Shown: in pieces, positions 1-11,689 of the stretch
Layout: each line of letters opens with the position of its first letter
Position numbering within the stretch: the stretch's first letter is position 1
Source: Asterias amurensis
Lineage: Eukaryota; Echinodermata; Asteroidea; Forcipulatida; Asteriidae
Assembly: GCF_032118995.1 (NCBI RefSeq)
Contig: NC_092661.1
Span: 5,148,501-5,212,500 of the forward strand
Length of the DNA stretch: 64,000 bases
Direction of reading: 5' to 3'
Notes under the pieces: generated by a model
The model's input: the letters and a program-made list of their open reading frames with translations, nothing else
Told to the model about the DNA's origin: nothing
Databases searched by the model: none
Position numbers and translations under genes: made by a program

Positions 1-356
1 GACGTTCCTTTTTTCCCTTTTTGTTTCGTTTATTAAAAATCAAACTTTGCATCCAAAAGGCTGACCTGCGTTAGAGATACAATAAATTAAATTCAAACAT
101 CCAAGAGAAAAGTCCTAGAGTAAAAATACAACAGAGACTATAAAAAATAGTTTTCTGAACCGGTTGTACTGCACTGTTGAACAAAATGAATATCTCAGTA
201 AATATTAAAAGACCTCAAATGCTTGAAGCCTTTTATTATACATCTTAATTGTGCAACAAGAATGTTTCGTTTTCTTTAAATTTTCTTTTACAACTTCGAT
301 GACCAATTGGGTCAAAGTTTTTTACAGATTTGTTAATTTATATAATATGCATCTGC

Positions 357-568
357 AGGGATACAACAATTTAGAATACATGGCCCAATTTCATAAAGCC
401 TGTAAGCACAAACATTTGCTTAGCATGAAATTTCTTACTTGATAAAAACAAGATTACCAACCAGGGATACAACAATTTAGAATACATGGCCCAATTTCAT
501 AAAGCCTGTAAGCACAAACATTTGCTTAGCATGAAATTTCTTACTTGATAAAAACAAGATTACCAACC
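357..568. repeat. 106-bp tandem duplication
   Basis: Two head-to-tail copies of a 106-bp sequence start at 357 and 463, both beginning near gggatacaacaatttagaa. The same doublet occurs at 13815-14026 and 44322-44533, so it predates the large array. No coding potential is visible. The preceding ~130 bp (228-355) resembles the right half of a MITE family seen complete at 59559-59937. Confidence 0.85.
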
Positions 569-1306
569 AAATTTTAAATTGTTGCATATTGCTTATTACT
601 GGCATTCAGCTGTTGTTTGCTTATCGTGAAAATCACGTGGAAATTTGGTTGGATCTATAGCAGGTGTTGCGGATAAAGACAGTGGCCCAGTCTACGCGTA
701 CACGTGCGTGCAAGTTTCCATTGCTTTGACTCAACGATTGCGGTCAAGGCAAGGGTTCTGAACATGCTTAGCACAATAAAGGAAACACGTTTAATGATGT
801 TGCCATTTTACGAGTCACACACACCTCAGGTAAAATATCGCACAAAGGTACGAAATAAACAGGTAATCAAGTTACAAAATAAGCACGACTCCAATTTGAC
901 ACTAGGTCTATCTTTTGGTCACGACCGGTAGACCTGAAACTTGTTGTAGTCCGCTTGACGATATAGTGAACTTGTCTTTTAATAAGGTACTCATGTCTCT
1001 TGAATAAACACAACACAGTTTTGAGTTTTCTTTTGTAAATGCTCGAGACCAATTTTTTGGCCCTTCATTGATTTACAATTTACCAGGGTTTAAAATACCA
1101 TTATGCCCTGTTTATGTTCGCAGGCCATGTCACTAAACGTATACAAAACAAGGAATGTTTCCTATATATAATAAGGGACAAAAGTACACCCGCAAATTAT
1201 GGCAGGAAACCTTAACCAAACGAAACAAAATTAAGGGCCTTCTCCTGTATAGACTGCATTGAATGTGACGTCACGCGGCTCAAAAGTAAATTAGTATATA
1301 TCAATA

Positions 1307-1476
1307 GACCTTATGCACATGACGTCATTTCAGTAGGGCGCCCTCACCTAGAGGTCAAAAGGAGGTTGTTCATTGGCCAATCCTGTGCGCCGCGCATACA
1401 AATCTGTGCGTTTCGATTGTTTCGTCACCCTTTTTTCCACTAAGATGACCGCTGGATGACGTCAATGCATAAGGTC
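1307..1476. mobile_element. Tc1/mariner-type MITE with TA duplication
   Basis: About 170 bp with inverted ends gaccttatgcacatgacgtc / gacgtcaatgcataaggtc, flanked by TA on both sides (1305-1306 and 1477-1478). Each end contains the palindrome TGACGTCA, the consensus cAMP-response element. The family assignment rests only on the TA duplication and TIRs. Orthologous copies lie at 14765-14933 and 45766-45934. Confidence 0.65.
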
Positions 1477-1495
1477 TATGGCTCAAGTATCTGAC

Positions 1496-1534
1496 CATTG
1501 ATCTCCATTATACTGAAGTATAATGGAGATCAAT
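1496..1534. repeat. 39-bp palindromic insertion with 9-bp target duplication
   Basis: Copy C has one GTATCTGAC at this site. Copy A has two (1487-1495 and 1535-1543) flanking a near-perfect palindrome with 18-bp arms (attgatctccattatact) and a 2-bp centre. It looks like an extreme miniature TIR insertion or an excision/repair scar. Copy B carries a completely different element at exactly this site. Confidence 0.75.
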
Positions 1535-1865
1535 GTATCTGACCTACATGATGGCGTGTGTGCGTGTGCGTGTGTGTCCGTGACGCTGCGGAGCGTACTC
1601 AGTCACTCCGATATATTCTCTTCAACCAGCGAGGTTCACCATCTACTAAATAGCTCATGTTACACTTGCAATGAATTATTTCCTTTCTTTTGTTAATAAT
1701 GGATAAAGACAGGGGCCAAAAACAACTCATAATTTTCTCTCTTTGAAAAAAGAAATATTGAAAACGGGACAAACATAATTGCCGGTTGGGAAATAAAGTC
1801 TATGTAGAAAATTAATACGAATTGTTGGTAAACACAGTATTTTGTATGTACCACAGATTAATTAA

Positions 1866-2035
1866 GGGAATAAAAGGGTAACGACGAGTTCTTACACGGC
1901 CGTTTAAAGCCGGCAAGGTTGGATTGCCGTGTGATAAAGGCCCGAGCCGAAGGCTAGGGCATTTAGCGCACGGCAACGACCCTGCAAGGTATTAAACGGA
2001 CGTTTAAGAACGAGTCACTATACTCTTTTATTCCC
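1866..2035. mobile_element. 170-bp MITE with GGGAATAAAAG ends
   Basis: Inverted ends gggaataaaagggta and tactcttttattccc enclose a hairpin-rich core (cacggccgtttaaa ... tattaaacggacgttta). Orthologues lie at 16045-16214 and 46300-46469. No clear target duplication was found. Confidence 0.65.
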
Positions 2036-3193
2036 ATTCATGAATGCCCTTTTGTTAAAAAACGTAAACAAAAAAAATAATAGTACATTACAGACACTTT
2101 GACAGTTGAAAATTCGATGTTTGAAATATTTGTTTCAAAATCTTTGTCTGTTGCGCGTGGGTTGTGTGTACTGTTACTGTTTCAACAGTCTATAGCTACT
2201 GAATCCGGCTCGGGTAATTATCGCATCCATACTGCAACCGGTATTAAACAGAGTGTTTAAAACCGGCCAAGCACATTATTATTTATTCCCTTATACCAAA
2301 ACTCTTCTGCACATGCCAGTGTAGGCATGTTAGGTAGGTAACCTTTTTGAAGATAGGGAAGCTTTTTACTGGGAACCTTTTTGATGGGGTTTGGCTACCA
2401 GATACAAATTAGAAAAGTAGGCGAAACAACATGTTGGTAAATTTATCGTTTATAGCAAGTGTTGAGTTCATTATTGATTAAGTGGTCCTTGAGTCAAATA
2501 TACCTCGGCAAGTGGAGAGCGAACTGACATCAATAAATGTACGGTGATGTGTCAGTTGGTTCCTTTCTGCACAGCTCAATTTATTGATAGAAATTTAACA
2601 AATAATTGACGCGAGAAGTGTGTGCATCAAAGTGAAATAACGTTTTAGAGTTGTAGTGTGTCATCTATAGAGCAACAAATGAAACAAATTTGTATACTTT
2701 CGTTTGTGGGTGGAAATTGTTGGCATTTTCCTGAGGCCCACTACTGTGTTTTACTGCAGTATTGAAGTATTGCGGGGTAAATCAAACTATTTGGAGTTAT
2801 ATCCAAGCCACAACGCATTTCACAGACTGAAGGTCTGTCTAGGATTTTTTTATAGCATTTGAAAAGACAAGTAAGTAGATATAAAGTTGTTTTGGCTTTT
2901 TAATTTGCGTATTAATTATTGTTGTACATGTCTGTACTCAGGTTTAACATCTTTGTTTAGTTTATACTGAACTAATGGAACACATAACAAACAGCAATCC
3001 AGTGAAGTTGAAGTTGGAACAAACAACTTCTATGAACAATCATGTTATGTTTTCTTCCTTGTAGCCCTTTACCTAGAGCGACTTGCATACAAACAAGTAA
3101 AACGAAAAGTAAAAATAGGGTAAGGACTTTTGAAATGAATATAATTTGCAACACATCGAGCGCGAAGTCAAATAATAATATTGCAATACTGGT
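2036..3193. other. Gene-free stretch downstream of lectin copy A
   Basis: AT-rich sequence repeated in copies B and C. A 90-aa frame with a hydrophobic segment is open in B (16231-16503) and C (46486-46761) but interrupted in A, so I do not call it a gene. The 3' UTR and polyadenylation site of the lectin must lie in this region; no single site was assigned. Confidence 0.5.
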
Positions 3194-6100
3194 CTAGCCA
3201 CGGACTACTGCATACACCAAGCAGCCTGGCTGATCATCTGCTTTCAAGTATCCAGCCTTTACATCGTAGAGCCTGCACTGACCAAAAGTCATGTCGTAGT
3301 CGAAAGACCAACACTCGTTAGTTATCTTGCAACGCATGAAACATTGCATGGGTGACTTCATGTGAAGGACCGACAGAGGGCGTGCATCTGATACTTCTTT
3401 GTCCACAAACATCAATGTGGACATGCAGGTGATGGAGACCGACGGGTCCGCGATCGTTGCTGCTGTAGACATGGCTGAAAAGTAAAACCAAACAGCTTAT
3501 AATAGTAGCAACGAAAATATGGTGTTCTGGTAGATTGCAAACAAAAATGCAAAAAATGCCGCAAACTATCGGTCGAACCGGCAGCAGCAAAACAACCAAA
3601 ATGAGCAGTAGACTCATATAGGTTGAGGTTGATGCTCTGATCTTTAATTAGCAACTATGGTGCAATGATTTTAAGATTCTGTTAACCAAATAATAATAGC
3701 AAATGCCACAACAGAGTTAGTTTATCATTCTTGATGAGGTGCTGAATAAAACAATTGTTTTTTCTTCATTAAAAACAACATGGTTTACTTTCATTTATCT
3801 TCGAAATTTTGTCCCCTTCTTTTTCTTCTTACTTGTTGATTGAGGGCAGTATTCCAGTGGGTACTCTTCGACCATCACTTCGCACAGTGTTATGAGGTTG
3901 TTCTCATGTTCATTCATTTTATGATCTTTGTCGTCCACGCTGACGTACTGCGCAATCACGGGAGGGTCACACAAAAACGGTATGTGTCCCCCAGGGATCG
4001 ATGCTTGGTCCGATGTCACTGGTAACCCACACGCGGCATTGTTGAAAATGTCGCTCTCTATGCCTGCTCTTACGACAGCACCAATTAATCGATTATCTGC
4101 CAATGAAAAATCATTTCTTATAAACTCATTTCAGTTCAGGATGCATTGTCTTCATGTTGGTGTAAAGCTTGTTTATTTTTTCTTCTTCTAGTATAGGACA
4201 ACCAATGTTTTTAATGGTTTTGATGTTCACTACATTACATTATTTATCCCCATTAACAAACATGACACCAAATTAAACGACACGTTGGGGTTAGCCACCA
4301 CCGATAGGCATTGCAGTGTAATCATTGATTGTGTTAATGATAAAGATCTAGGTGGATTTTTCCTAATCAGAATGATCTTAAGTTCCTTTTGTCTGCGAAG
4401 CAAAAAAACAGATAAAAACTCTTGCCAGAAAATACTCGTCAGTATAGCATATTGTAGGTATTCATAATAAAATGTCATGGTTTGTATCATCAACAAACCC
4501 ACTCATGGCACTTTTATTGTCACAGAAAGTCCGTCAATGTGCATGTAGACCTTTTCGAAAATACCCATTGCGAATGCGTTTGCCAGACTGTTGGATCATG
4601 TCGTGCATTGGCCTAATGTCATGGCTCTGCTTATTCTGAGCACCAAATCGGCACTCGCGGAAGCAAGGAATAAGGGACTTTCGAGACGCTTGGTGGCAGC
4701 AGACTTACCAGGTAAAATCCATTGTTCTCGGTAATGTGCGCATGCTCAGAACTACGATAACAATGAACATTTACCTTAAAGGTGTGCTGCCACCTAGCGT
4801 TCAAAAGTCTTTTATTCCAGTCGTATTCACGAGTTTGCGGGGAGTTTTGGCTTGTGTGTGTGCGTACTCCACGTAGGCATTCTACGCATAGTAATTCGGC
4901 GCTTTAGCGTGAACGGAGAACGGTGAACGTAAGCGCAGAATCCGGCGGTCAGCAGAGCCATGAAATCGGGCCTTGGTCTAGCTTGCGATCGAATTTGTTC
5001 GCTAGCTAGGTCAGCAGGCACCTCATTCCAGGCATACCCTCCTAAACTCCCTTTCAGCCGTGCCGGTATCACTCCGCACAAGATCGAGTGATAAATATCA
5101 CAATTGAGAACTACATTTCAAACTAAATTTCACTTTAATTGAACATTTTCCGTTTTGATAATCACATGAACAGGTCCTCTTTGGTAAAAAGTTTAAATAA
5201 GTACAGTAAGTTATCGCTGATTATCAGATACCTCGGCTTTATAACCCAAGATCGCGCCAGTCATATTATCAAAACGTTTCAAAGTATTAACTTTTAGAAC
5301 TTACTACAGCAATCTCCTCTGTTGACAAGGGTGATACGACCGAGGCAGTGGTTTGCTCCCAGGTACACCTTCCACCAGGGATGGGAATTTAGGCCTACAA
5401 CATGAACGAATTTAAGAGAGTTCTGGATTACATACTGGTGTTGAAAACCTTATGGTATCGATGGTGTATAACCACAAACAAACACGCAGTTTTGACTACT
5501 GTGTTCCCACGAAGTGATCTGTTGACCTTTTTAAGCATTAACGAAGTTCCACGAAGTGATTGAGAGTTAAAAACTCGTTTTGGACTGCTTTCCACACCAA
5601 TGTATTAAAGATTTACACTGACAGTTTATTTTGTAGTTGGTTGGTATTCGACAGAAGGAAAAAGTCGCATCCATGTCACAAAGTCCGACCAGGCCCTTTC
5701 AAAACTTCTGTCTTTTCATTGGTTTAGAGCGCGTCACATGATATATATGTCCTAGTTTTACTAGAAACCCGGCGGAGACCAAGACGTCTTTTTTACCCAA
5801 CTCGAACCCGGTTGTGCATCTGTGTATCTAAAGATGCGCGTACGAACGTTACGTGTACGAGGCTGATAAATAATCATCAGTTCAACTGCGGTTGTCTCTA
5901 AACACGGAATTGCTTGCTATATAGGCCCTCGTCAGTTCTTGGTGCAACCCACGATACGATACGAGTGTGCGGAGATTACAAATCGAACAAAGTTTTAAAA
6001 TGCGAGGCTCGTATGTTTGTTGCGCCGAGTTACACTCTCTTCTAAGCCACCAATGTAATTTAACATTTGCATCCTCCAATTTTTTTTTAAATTTAGACTT

Positions 6101-6709
6101 CAAACTTACCCGTAGCGGAGCAAGATCCCACAGAGAATTGTGTGTTTGGGTTGCCGTCAATTGCTCGAGCTGCAAATGCATAATTTCTGTAGTCCGAGAT
6201 CTGGCTGGCTTGCATCCCGCGGAGATCCAATGCTGAAATGAACATGACTCAATACAATAAAATATTCGTTCAAGGGAGATCAACTTTTTGATAATTACAC
6301 TTAAAGTTTATATTACAAACTTACAAACTGAGAGACATTCCACTTTCATAAATCACATTGTGTTTTCCTTCTAAAGATAATTCTCCGTGCGTGCACATTA
6401 TGCTTTTAGGGTTTTCGGCGATTTCTCAAGACGCAACCTTTTGAACGAAATGTTGACAAAGTCATGTAAGTTTTACGGTTTACATAATGTTAAACATTAA
6501 TGACCGGTTCCGAAAACTGAATGTATACTTTGCCTCAAAGTATGTTGTGTTTGCTTTATTAGTGTTCGCCATTTAGTTTTACCGTTATTAATATACTTAC
6601 CAGTGAGATTGAGGCACCAGCAGGATAGCGGGTAAAACCACGCGAGGATTCCAAAGAGAAATATCAACAGGTTTTTCTCTGGCCACATTATACCCTCACA
6701 GAGAGCCAT
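3194..6709 (-). CDS. Secreted F-type lectin with PAN/Apple-like domain, array copy A
   Basis: Five exons on the minus strand: 6709-6601, 6232-6110, 5394-5305, 4096-3833 and 3474-3194. They have GT-AG sites and phase-1 introns throughout and encode 288 aa. Residues 1 to ~33 form a signal peptide with a hydrophobic core near 14-31. Residues ~37-190 are an F-type lectin (fucolectin) domain with LRG, AIDGN, HPWWKV, NRGDCC, CGLPV and LCEV landmarks. Residues ~197-288 are a Cys-rich PAN/Apple-like domain with CFMRC, ECWSFDY and QCRLY. In this family the fucose pocket uses His, Arg-x-Asp and a later Arg. R103, D105 and R110 are present, but the His position aligns with A76. WWRVDL reads WWKVYL here. 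The product is expected to be extracellular glycan-binding, perhaps immune or gamete recognition (inference). The ATG was chosen because it gives a signal peptide and is conserved in copies B and C. Ligand specificity is unknown. Confidence 0.85.
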
Positions 6710-6900
6710 CCTTGCACCACACAAGACTAGTGCTATGTTTCTGAAATATCCTTTCAGTACAGACTGAACGCGGTGTGTTTAATACAATCTGCCAGTATAT
6801 GGCCGTCAACCAATAGGCGCTGGACTCGTGGGTCACGTGTTTACTGGGGTGCTCGCCCCTGATTATTATGAGGGTAAAATTTATTAAACTGCCAAAAAAG
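6710..6900 (-). promoter_or_regulatory. Putative lectin promoter region, copy A
   Basis: This stretch lies directly upstream of the minus-strand ATG and is conserved in the same place in the other array copies (about 37010-37200 and 53706-53900). It contains a CCAAT box (plus-strand caaccaatagg near 6807-6818) and a CACGTG E-box near 6835. Copy B has lost the E-box (caagtg). No convincing TATA box or transcript start could be fixed by eye, so this is a positional inference. Confidence 0.3.
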
Positions 6901-7874
6901 AAAAAAGAAAAAAGAAAATTGTACTTAGAATCATTGCAGCTAGTAATGGTTTGTTCACTATTTCGAGAAAGTTTTCCCTTCGAGTTTAATGGTTTTTATA
7001 TTGTTCACCCCCGAAAAACATGTGAATCAGAGAATTTAATTAAGGGCAGGTGTCCGTTCGCGAATGGGCTAAGGATGCGGTTGGAATAAGACCCTACCTT
7101 TAAAGGGTACATATGGATCTTGTTCCATTTTCAAAGTGATATGGTGGTTGTGAAAAAGGTTTATTGGAAGAATATACAAGACAATACAAAAGCATGAGAA
7201 TAAATTATGCACTTAAAGTACACAACTTTGTGCAACAAGGGTGTGTTCTCTGTCACTATTCTCTTGCAACTTCGACGGCAAAGTAAAGTCCAGATGATCT
7301 TAGATTTTTAATTTTATGCATAATTCAATATCGGGGTACATCAAGTGACAATTACCGAAGGTGTCCGTGCCTGTAATTAAGATACGAGGGTACATGTAAC
7401 AGAGTTTTTATTTTGGGGGATTTATCAAAGTTTGTCTTTTTAATTCTTTGTTGAGTGTTAAACCGGACGAGACTTTAAGCTGGTGGGTTAAATATATAAG
7501 TATAATCGACCCTGATTGCTTGATGACGAAACGCGTCATAGCGCATTGTTACCATTGGCAACGTGTTAAACAATGAAGTATTTCCAATCGTCCATGACAA
7601 CAATCCTGCGTCATGGTTTCAGTAACACACTTTTGATACACGAATCTTGAACGTCCTCGAAGAAGGCACTTGATTAGAAACACGTTTTTTAAAAGACGAA
7701 ATATTTTATGAGGTTCTGTGCTCATGGAGGGTGACTACAAATAAACCTTTAAAAATGGTGTGTGTACACTCACGTGCGTATGCCTACATACCAACACTAT
7801 AGGGTATCCGACCTGCATAGACCTATTCGCAAATACCCATTGCGCAAGCGCTAACTGTTGGATGAGATGCATGC

Positions 7875-7914
7875 TGGTCTAGCTAGCGATCAAACTTGAT
7901 CGCTAGCTAGACCA
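7875..7914. repeat. Perfect 19-bp hairpin in MITE-like sequence
   Basis: The arms tggtctagctagcgatcaa and their exact complement are separated by 2 bp. Flanking sequence (7828-7990) has weak inverted similarity around gcaaataccca, suggesting a small MITE. Identical hairpins lie at 38310-38349 and 55023-55062. A related sequence occurs inside lectin intron 3 near 4975. Confidence 0.8.
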
Positions 7915-8345
7915 ATACGCATCCTAATCCTTCGCCTATTGCTTACGTACCTAGGGGCCTACTGAGTATTTGCGATTGGGTACATGGTGTGCGTTCGGTC
8001 GTAGCTTCCCTTGTGTTACGGGGATTAACATGTTAAATTCCACTGAAACGAAAATAGACTGTGCAAGTCACACGCGAATCGGAAGTGGAATATTTGCAAC
8101 GCAACGATAATTTTTTATTTTTTAAACTTTTAAAAATATTTGAATTTCAAAAGTGGGTTAAGGATAATAATGATCGAACAAAAACAAAACAAAGCGCGGT
8201 GAGATCAAACACCACTGAGAACGAGGTTGTATGTTAACGTAGTGCCAATTTTAACACGCGCGAGATATGCAGTCTATTGGGAACACCATTAGACTTGTGT
8301 CAACATAGTCTAGACCAGATTAAACAAAAAAAAACTTCGAGCGGT

Positions 8346-8770
8346 TTAACTAATTTGGGGGTGCTGAATCCGAAAATGATGGATACCAAGGCTAATTTTT
8401 AGTCCTTCACCCTTAAAAACAAATGTTAAACAACACATAAATAACTCTAGAAAAAAACCCCAACTCAAATACTTTCAAAATGACATTGAAAGCACCTGTT
8501 GGTCCCTCTGAAAGTGCAATTTGATTGCAGATCTATCCAGTACACTCACAAGTTTGTTACGGATACCTGACCTGCACCCGGGTACCTGCCCTGTATGGTA
8601 TCCTGACAACATCAATATGGAACCACAGCAGAACCTGACTATTTTCACGTGAGAAGTCCGTCGTCTGCTAGGTTTTCTGTGTTGTTTTAAATTTGATTTT
8701 TCAGGGTGAAGGACTAAAAATGAGCCTTGGTATCCACCATTTTCGGATTCAGCACCCCCAAGTTAGTTAA
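8346..8770. mobile_element. 425-bp TIR element, copy A
   Basis: The ends are inverted over ~70 bp (tttgggggtgctgaatccga and complement), followed inside by ataccaaggct and gtccttcaccct motifs. TTAA-like bases lie at the outer edges. An outer inverted pair (ctagaccagatt near 8312 and aatctggtctag near 8839) suggests insertion at the centre of, or as part of, a larger palindrome. No coding sequence. Orthologues lie at 38779-39203 and 55493-55917. Confidence 0.7.
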
Positions 8771-9407
8771 ATCAGGTATGTTAGCAACTTTTACTCAAAA
8801 ATGCCGCTCACTTCCTTAACTATACAGCCCTTTTTTGGAAATCTGGTCTAGACTTACATCGCCATGCACGAAAAAGGCATACATTTCCATTAAGTAGAAT
8901 AATTCAACATGATACATCTTCAATAACGGGAATTATTATGAAGCGCTCTACCACAAAATGCCTGCTACACGGCCGAACTCAGAACCAGTTCAGATTTATC
9001 TAAAGTAGCTCTAAAAACCTCCAAGCAAGATGTCTTAATACCAAATCACATGATGATATTTGACAGCTTATTACTAATCGTTAGCTTCCCCCTTTCTCTG
9101 CGAAATCGACCCCTCCCCCAGTGTTAGTGTGCACAGATCTGCACGAGCGATGTGCTATTTTTACATCATTTCATAGGGGTGACTGGGAACGTGTCGTGTG
9201 TTCCATGCAAGCTGGCATGATGCTGCGGTTAGTCAGCCAACCAAAATGCGGAGGACAAAACAAAACACAAATTTGACTCACGTTTTTATCCTGATGCAGA
9301 AATGTCAGATTGTCCTTTCGAATATAAAATAATTTATATTACTAAACTTATGGCCCAACATCAAACTAACCGTAAGCAGGCGCGGATCCACGAATCGCTC
9401 TTCATGC

Positions 9408-9423
9408 GGGGGGGGGGGGGGGG
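9408..9423 (+). repeat. Poly-G tract, length-variable between units
   Basis: 16 consecutive G here. The same site has 12 G at 39828-39839 and 17 G at 56541-56557, the last two followed by CGGGG. It is a potential G-quadruplex and a likely slippage or assembly-sensitive site. Confidence 0.85.
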
Positions 9424-9948
9424 TCACACTTAGGTCCAATATTGTGTTTATCATTATTTTTTAGTAAACAGTTTTTCTGTTTTTTTCAGGCGTGGAAAAT
9501 AATATTTGCTGAATAAGTTGTAATTATTTTGTTGAATGTCTAGCAAACTCCCTTTCACCCCTCTTTTCTCCCATATTAATGTTATTTCTATTTCTAACAT
9601 ACTTTAAAACATTGACAGAGTAGTGCAGAGGGCGCACAACTATTTATTCACAAACAGGCAACTATTGATCTGCGTGCATGTTCAGCTTTTGCACCACTAT
9701 GTATTTTCATTGTTGTGCAATAAAGGGCAATAAAGGTATTAAACCAAACTCAATCATAGGAATGTGGAACAACCAACAAAACTCTGGCGTTCAAATCCAA
9801 CAAAATTCTTACTGCAGGCCCAATTGCTTATCATTGCTATACCAATCTAACTGTAAGTCTAATTTGGATGCTGAGTATATCACATTGTGTAGTAGGTACT
9901 TGGCAATTTGCGTTAAAATTTGCATTAGTATGTCTAAAGATTTAAAGG

Positions 9949-10178
9949 CATTGGACACTATTGGTAATTACTCAAAATAATCATTAGCATAAAACCTTAC
10001 TTTGTGACTTGTAATGGGGAGAAAGTGATGGTATAAAACGTTGTGAGAAACGGCTCCCTCTGAAGTGACATAGTTTTCGAGAAACAGGTAATGTTCCACC
10101 AGTTCCACGATTTTGACTTCGAGACTTCAGATTTAGAATTTGAGGTCTCGAAATCAACCATCTAAACGCACACAAGTA
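9949..10178. mobile_element. Truncated MITE (TTAAAGGCATTGGACAC family), copy A
   Basis: This starts with aaaggcattggacactattg and includes an internal inverted pair (gacttcgagacttcag ... ttgaggtctcgaaatc). A complete relative with both ends lies at 59559-59937. Only the left part is present here; the right half is missing. Orthologues lie at about 40367-40596 and 57088-57317. Immediately right of it in copies A and B is another MITE fragment (about 10183-10275). Confidence 0.6.
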
Positions 10179-10897
10179 AAGAGGATGGACAATTCTACTT
10201 TTAAAACATCTTTTTATCCATATGCATTTATAACAAACGGTTACAAACAATTTGCAGAAACCAAATCGACGGGAGCAAGGAGTTTTGTGGTTACGCCAAG
10301 CGAATTTCACGGGTTCGCGGGCAATTTCGGCCTGTGCGCCAGCACAGGCGGCGCTTTCACGTAAGGGGAGAATGGTGAGCGTAAGCGCAGAACTCGGCGG
10401 TTAGCAGAGCCCTGAAATTGGCCCCAGGTCTGGCAGCTAGGTCAGTTTCCACGCCTACGTTTTTAACCCTGGAAAGCGCCCCCTATGTTTTTTCAACGTG
10501 GACTCGTGTCTCACTATGGGGTTTCGCGCATAATAATTTTTAGATCAGAAATATGAAAAATTAATTTGTTTCAATGCCTTTTCTAAATGTTTATGGATGC
10601 TATAAAAACCGGAGTAGTTGTGGATGGTATTTATTTAATGTTGGAAGAATTGTATTATTATTATTTTTTACCATACAACAACTGTTTAGTGACAGCAACC
10701 ACCAAGACTTGCACTTGGACTAACTAGCTTTATTTTCCTAACCCCATGCTAACTTAGGCGCCAAAATTTAGTTTTGTCGGTTTGGCTCGCCATAGGTGAT
10801 CCCTAATTTGCATTTTACGCTTTCCTTGTGTTAGGACCGCACCTTTACCATTGTGTTTGATAGTCAAAGTCATTCAAGCGTATTCAAGCCTATATAA

Positions 10898-11560
10898 ATG
10901 AAGAGCTTTCTCAGCCTCCCCATTCAGGTGAAATCACTTACATCGAGTTCAGATCGTTTTATCATTTATCTCTGCGTGTATTTAGACCTAACTTGGTGCC
11001 CCCCCCCCCCCGATTCAGGACGTTTATTTTTGGTTTTGGTCGTTCCCTTTTCTCTCGTTCTTGTACAATTGTGTTCAGGCATGCCGACTTTGAGTCGTGC
11101 TCTCCTGCGGCATGTCTGGCCATTGGTCCAGTCAAGACCCACACAAGCCGTCCCTTACACCGGGCACAGACCTCCATTCTCATCATGGCATTGCCCCAAG
11201 CAGGCCACCAGCGTCTCGACAGGGCCTTTTGATAACGCCATTTCCAGCAGTAAAGACAATACATATATTTGCAATAATATTTGATGAGCTTCCTAAGATA
11301 GTCCGCAACCACCCATGTGGCTCGAGTTTCCTCTCCTATTTCAAGCCCAGTAAGAAAAAGTGCTGCAAGATGTAATCTTTGCTAAATCTGAGGTAACGGT
11401 TATGGTTTTTTTCTTCAAAATGTCATCAATTTTGGTCCTTGTAAGAATTACAAGGTATTTCTCTGGTATCCCCTTTTCCTGAAGAAGCGTTAGCAATTTA
11501 CTTGTCACATTATAAAAAATCTCATTCAAACTTCAAATAATTATCCTCTCCTTTTTCGTC
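10898..11560. other. Unassigned stretch with open frames on both strands
   Basis: Repeated in copy B (41406-42060). It contains a C-run at about 10999-11010 and open frames of 116-128 aa overlapping on both strands. Sequence conservation is explained by recent duplication, and none of the frames shows a domain I recognise. A 62-aa minus frame (11529-11341) has an ordinary protein-like composition and could be a transposon remnant. Confidence 0.3.
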
Positions 11561-11689
11561 ACAACGAGACGGCTGGTGTTTAGGCTAATCCACTTATCTG
11601 TATTGCCAAAACAATAAATTCTTCTTCTCTCGCAAACATTGCACGAACGCATGGCGTAATGACACACAACTGTTCTGCAAAACATCGCT

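Noticed and set aside
9678-9980. 100-aa plus-strand frame kept in all three units (also at 40096 and 56817)
   Set aside because: Its conservation is explained by recent segmental duplication. Its 3' end runs into a MITE, and no domain or gene context was seen.
10962-11312. Overlapping 116-128 aa frames on both strands
   Set aside because: Neither strand shows a known domain, and the C-run makes the frame unreliable. Kept only as an unassigned stretch.
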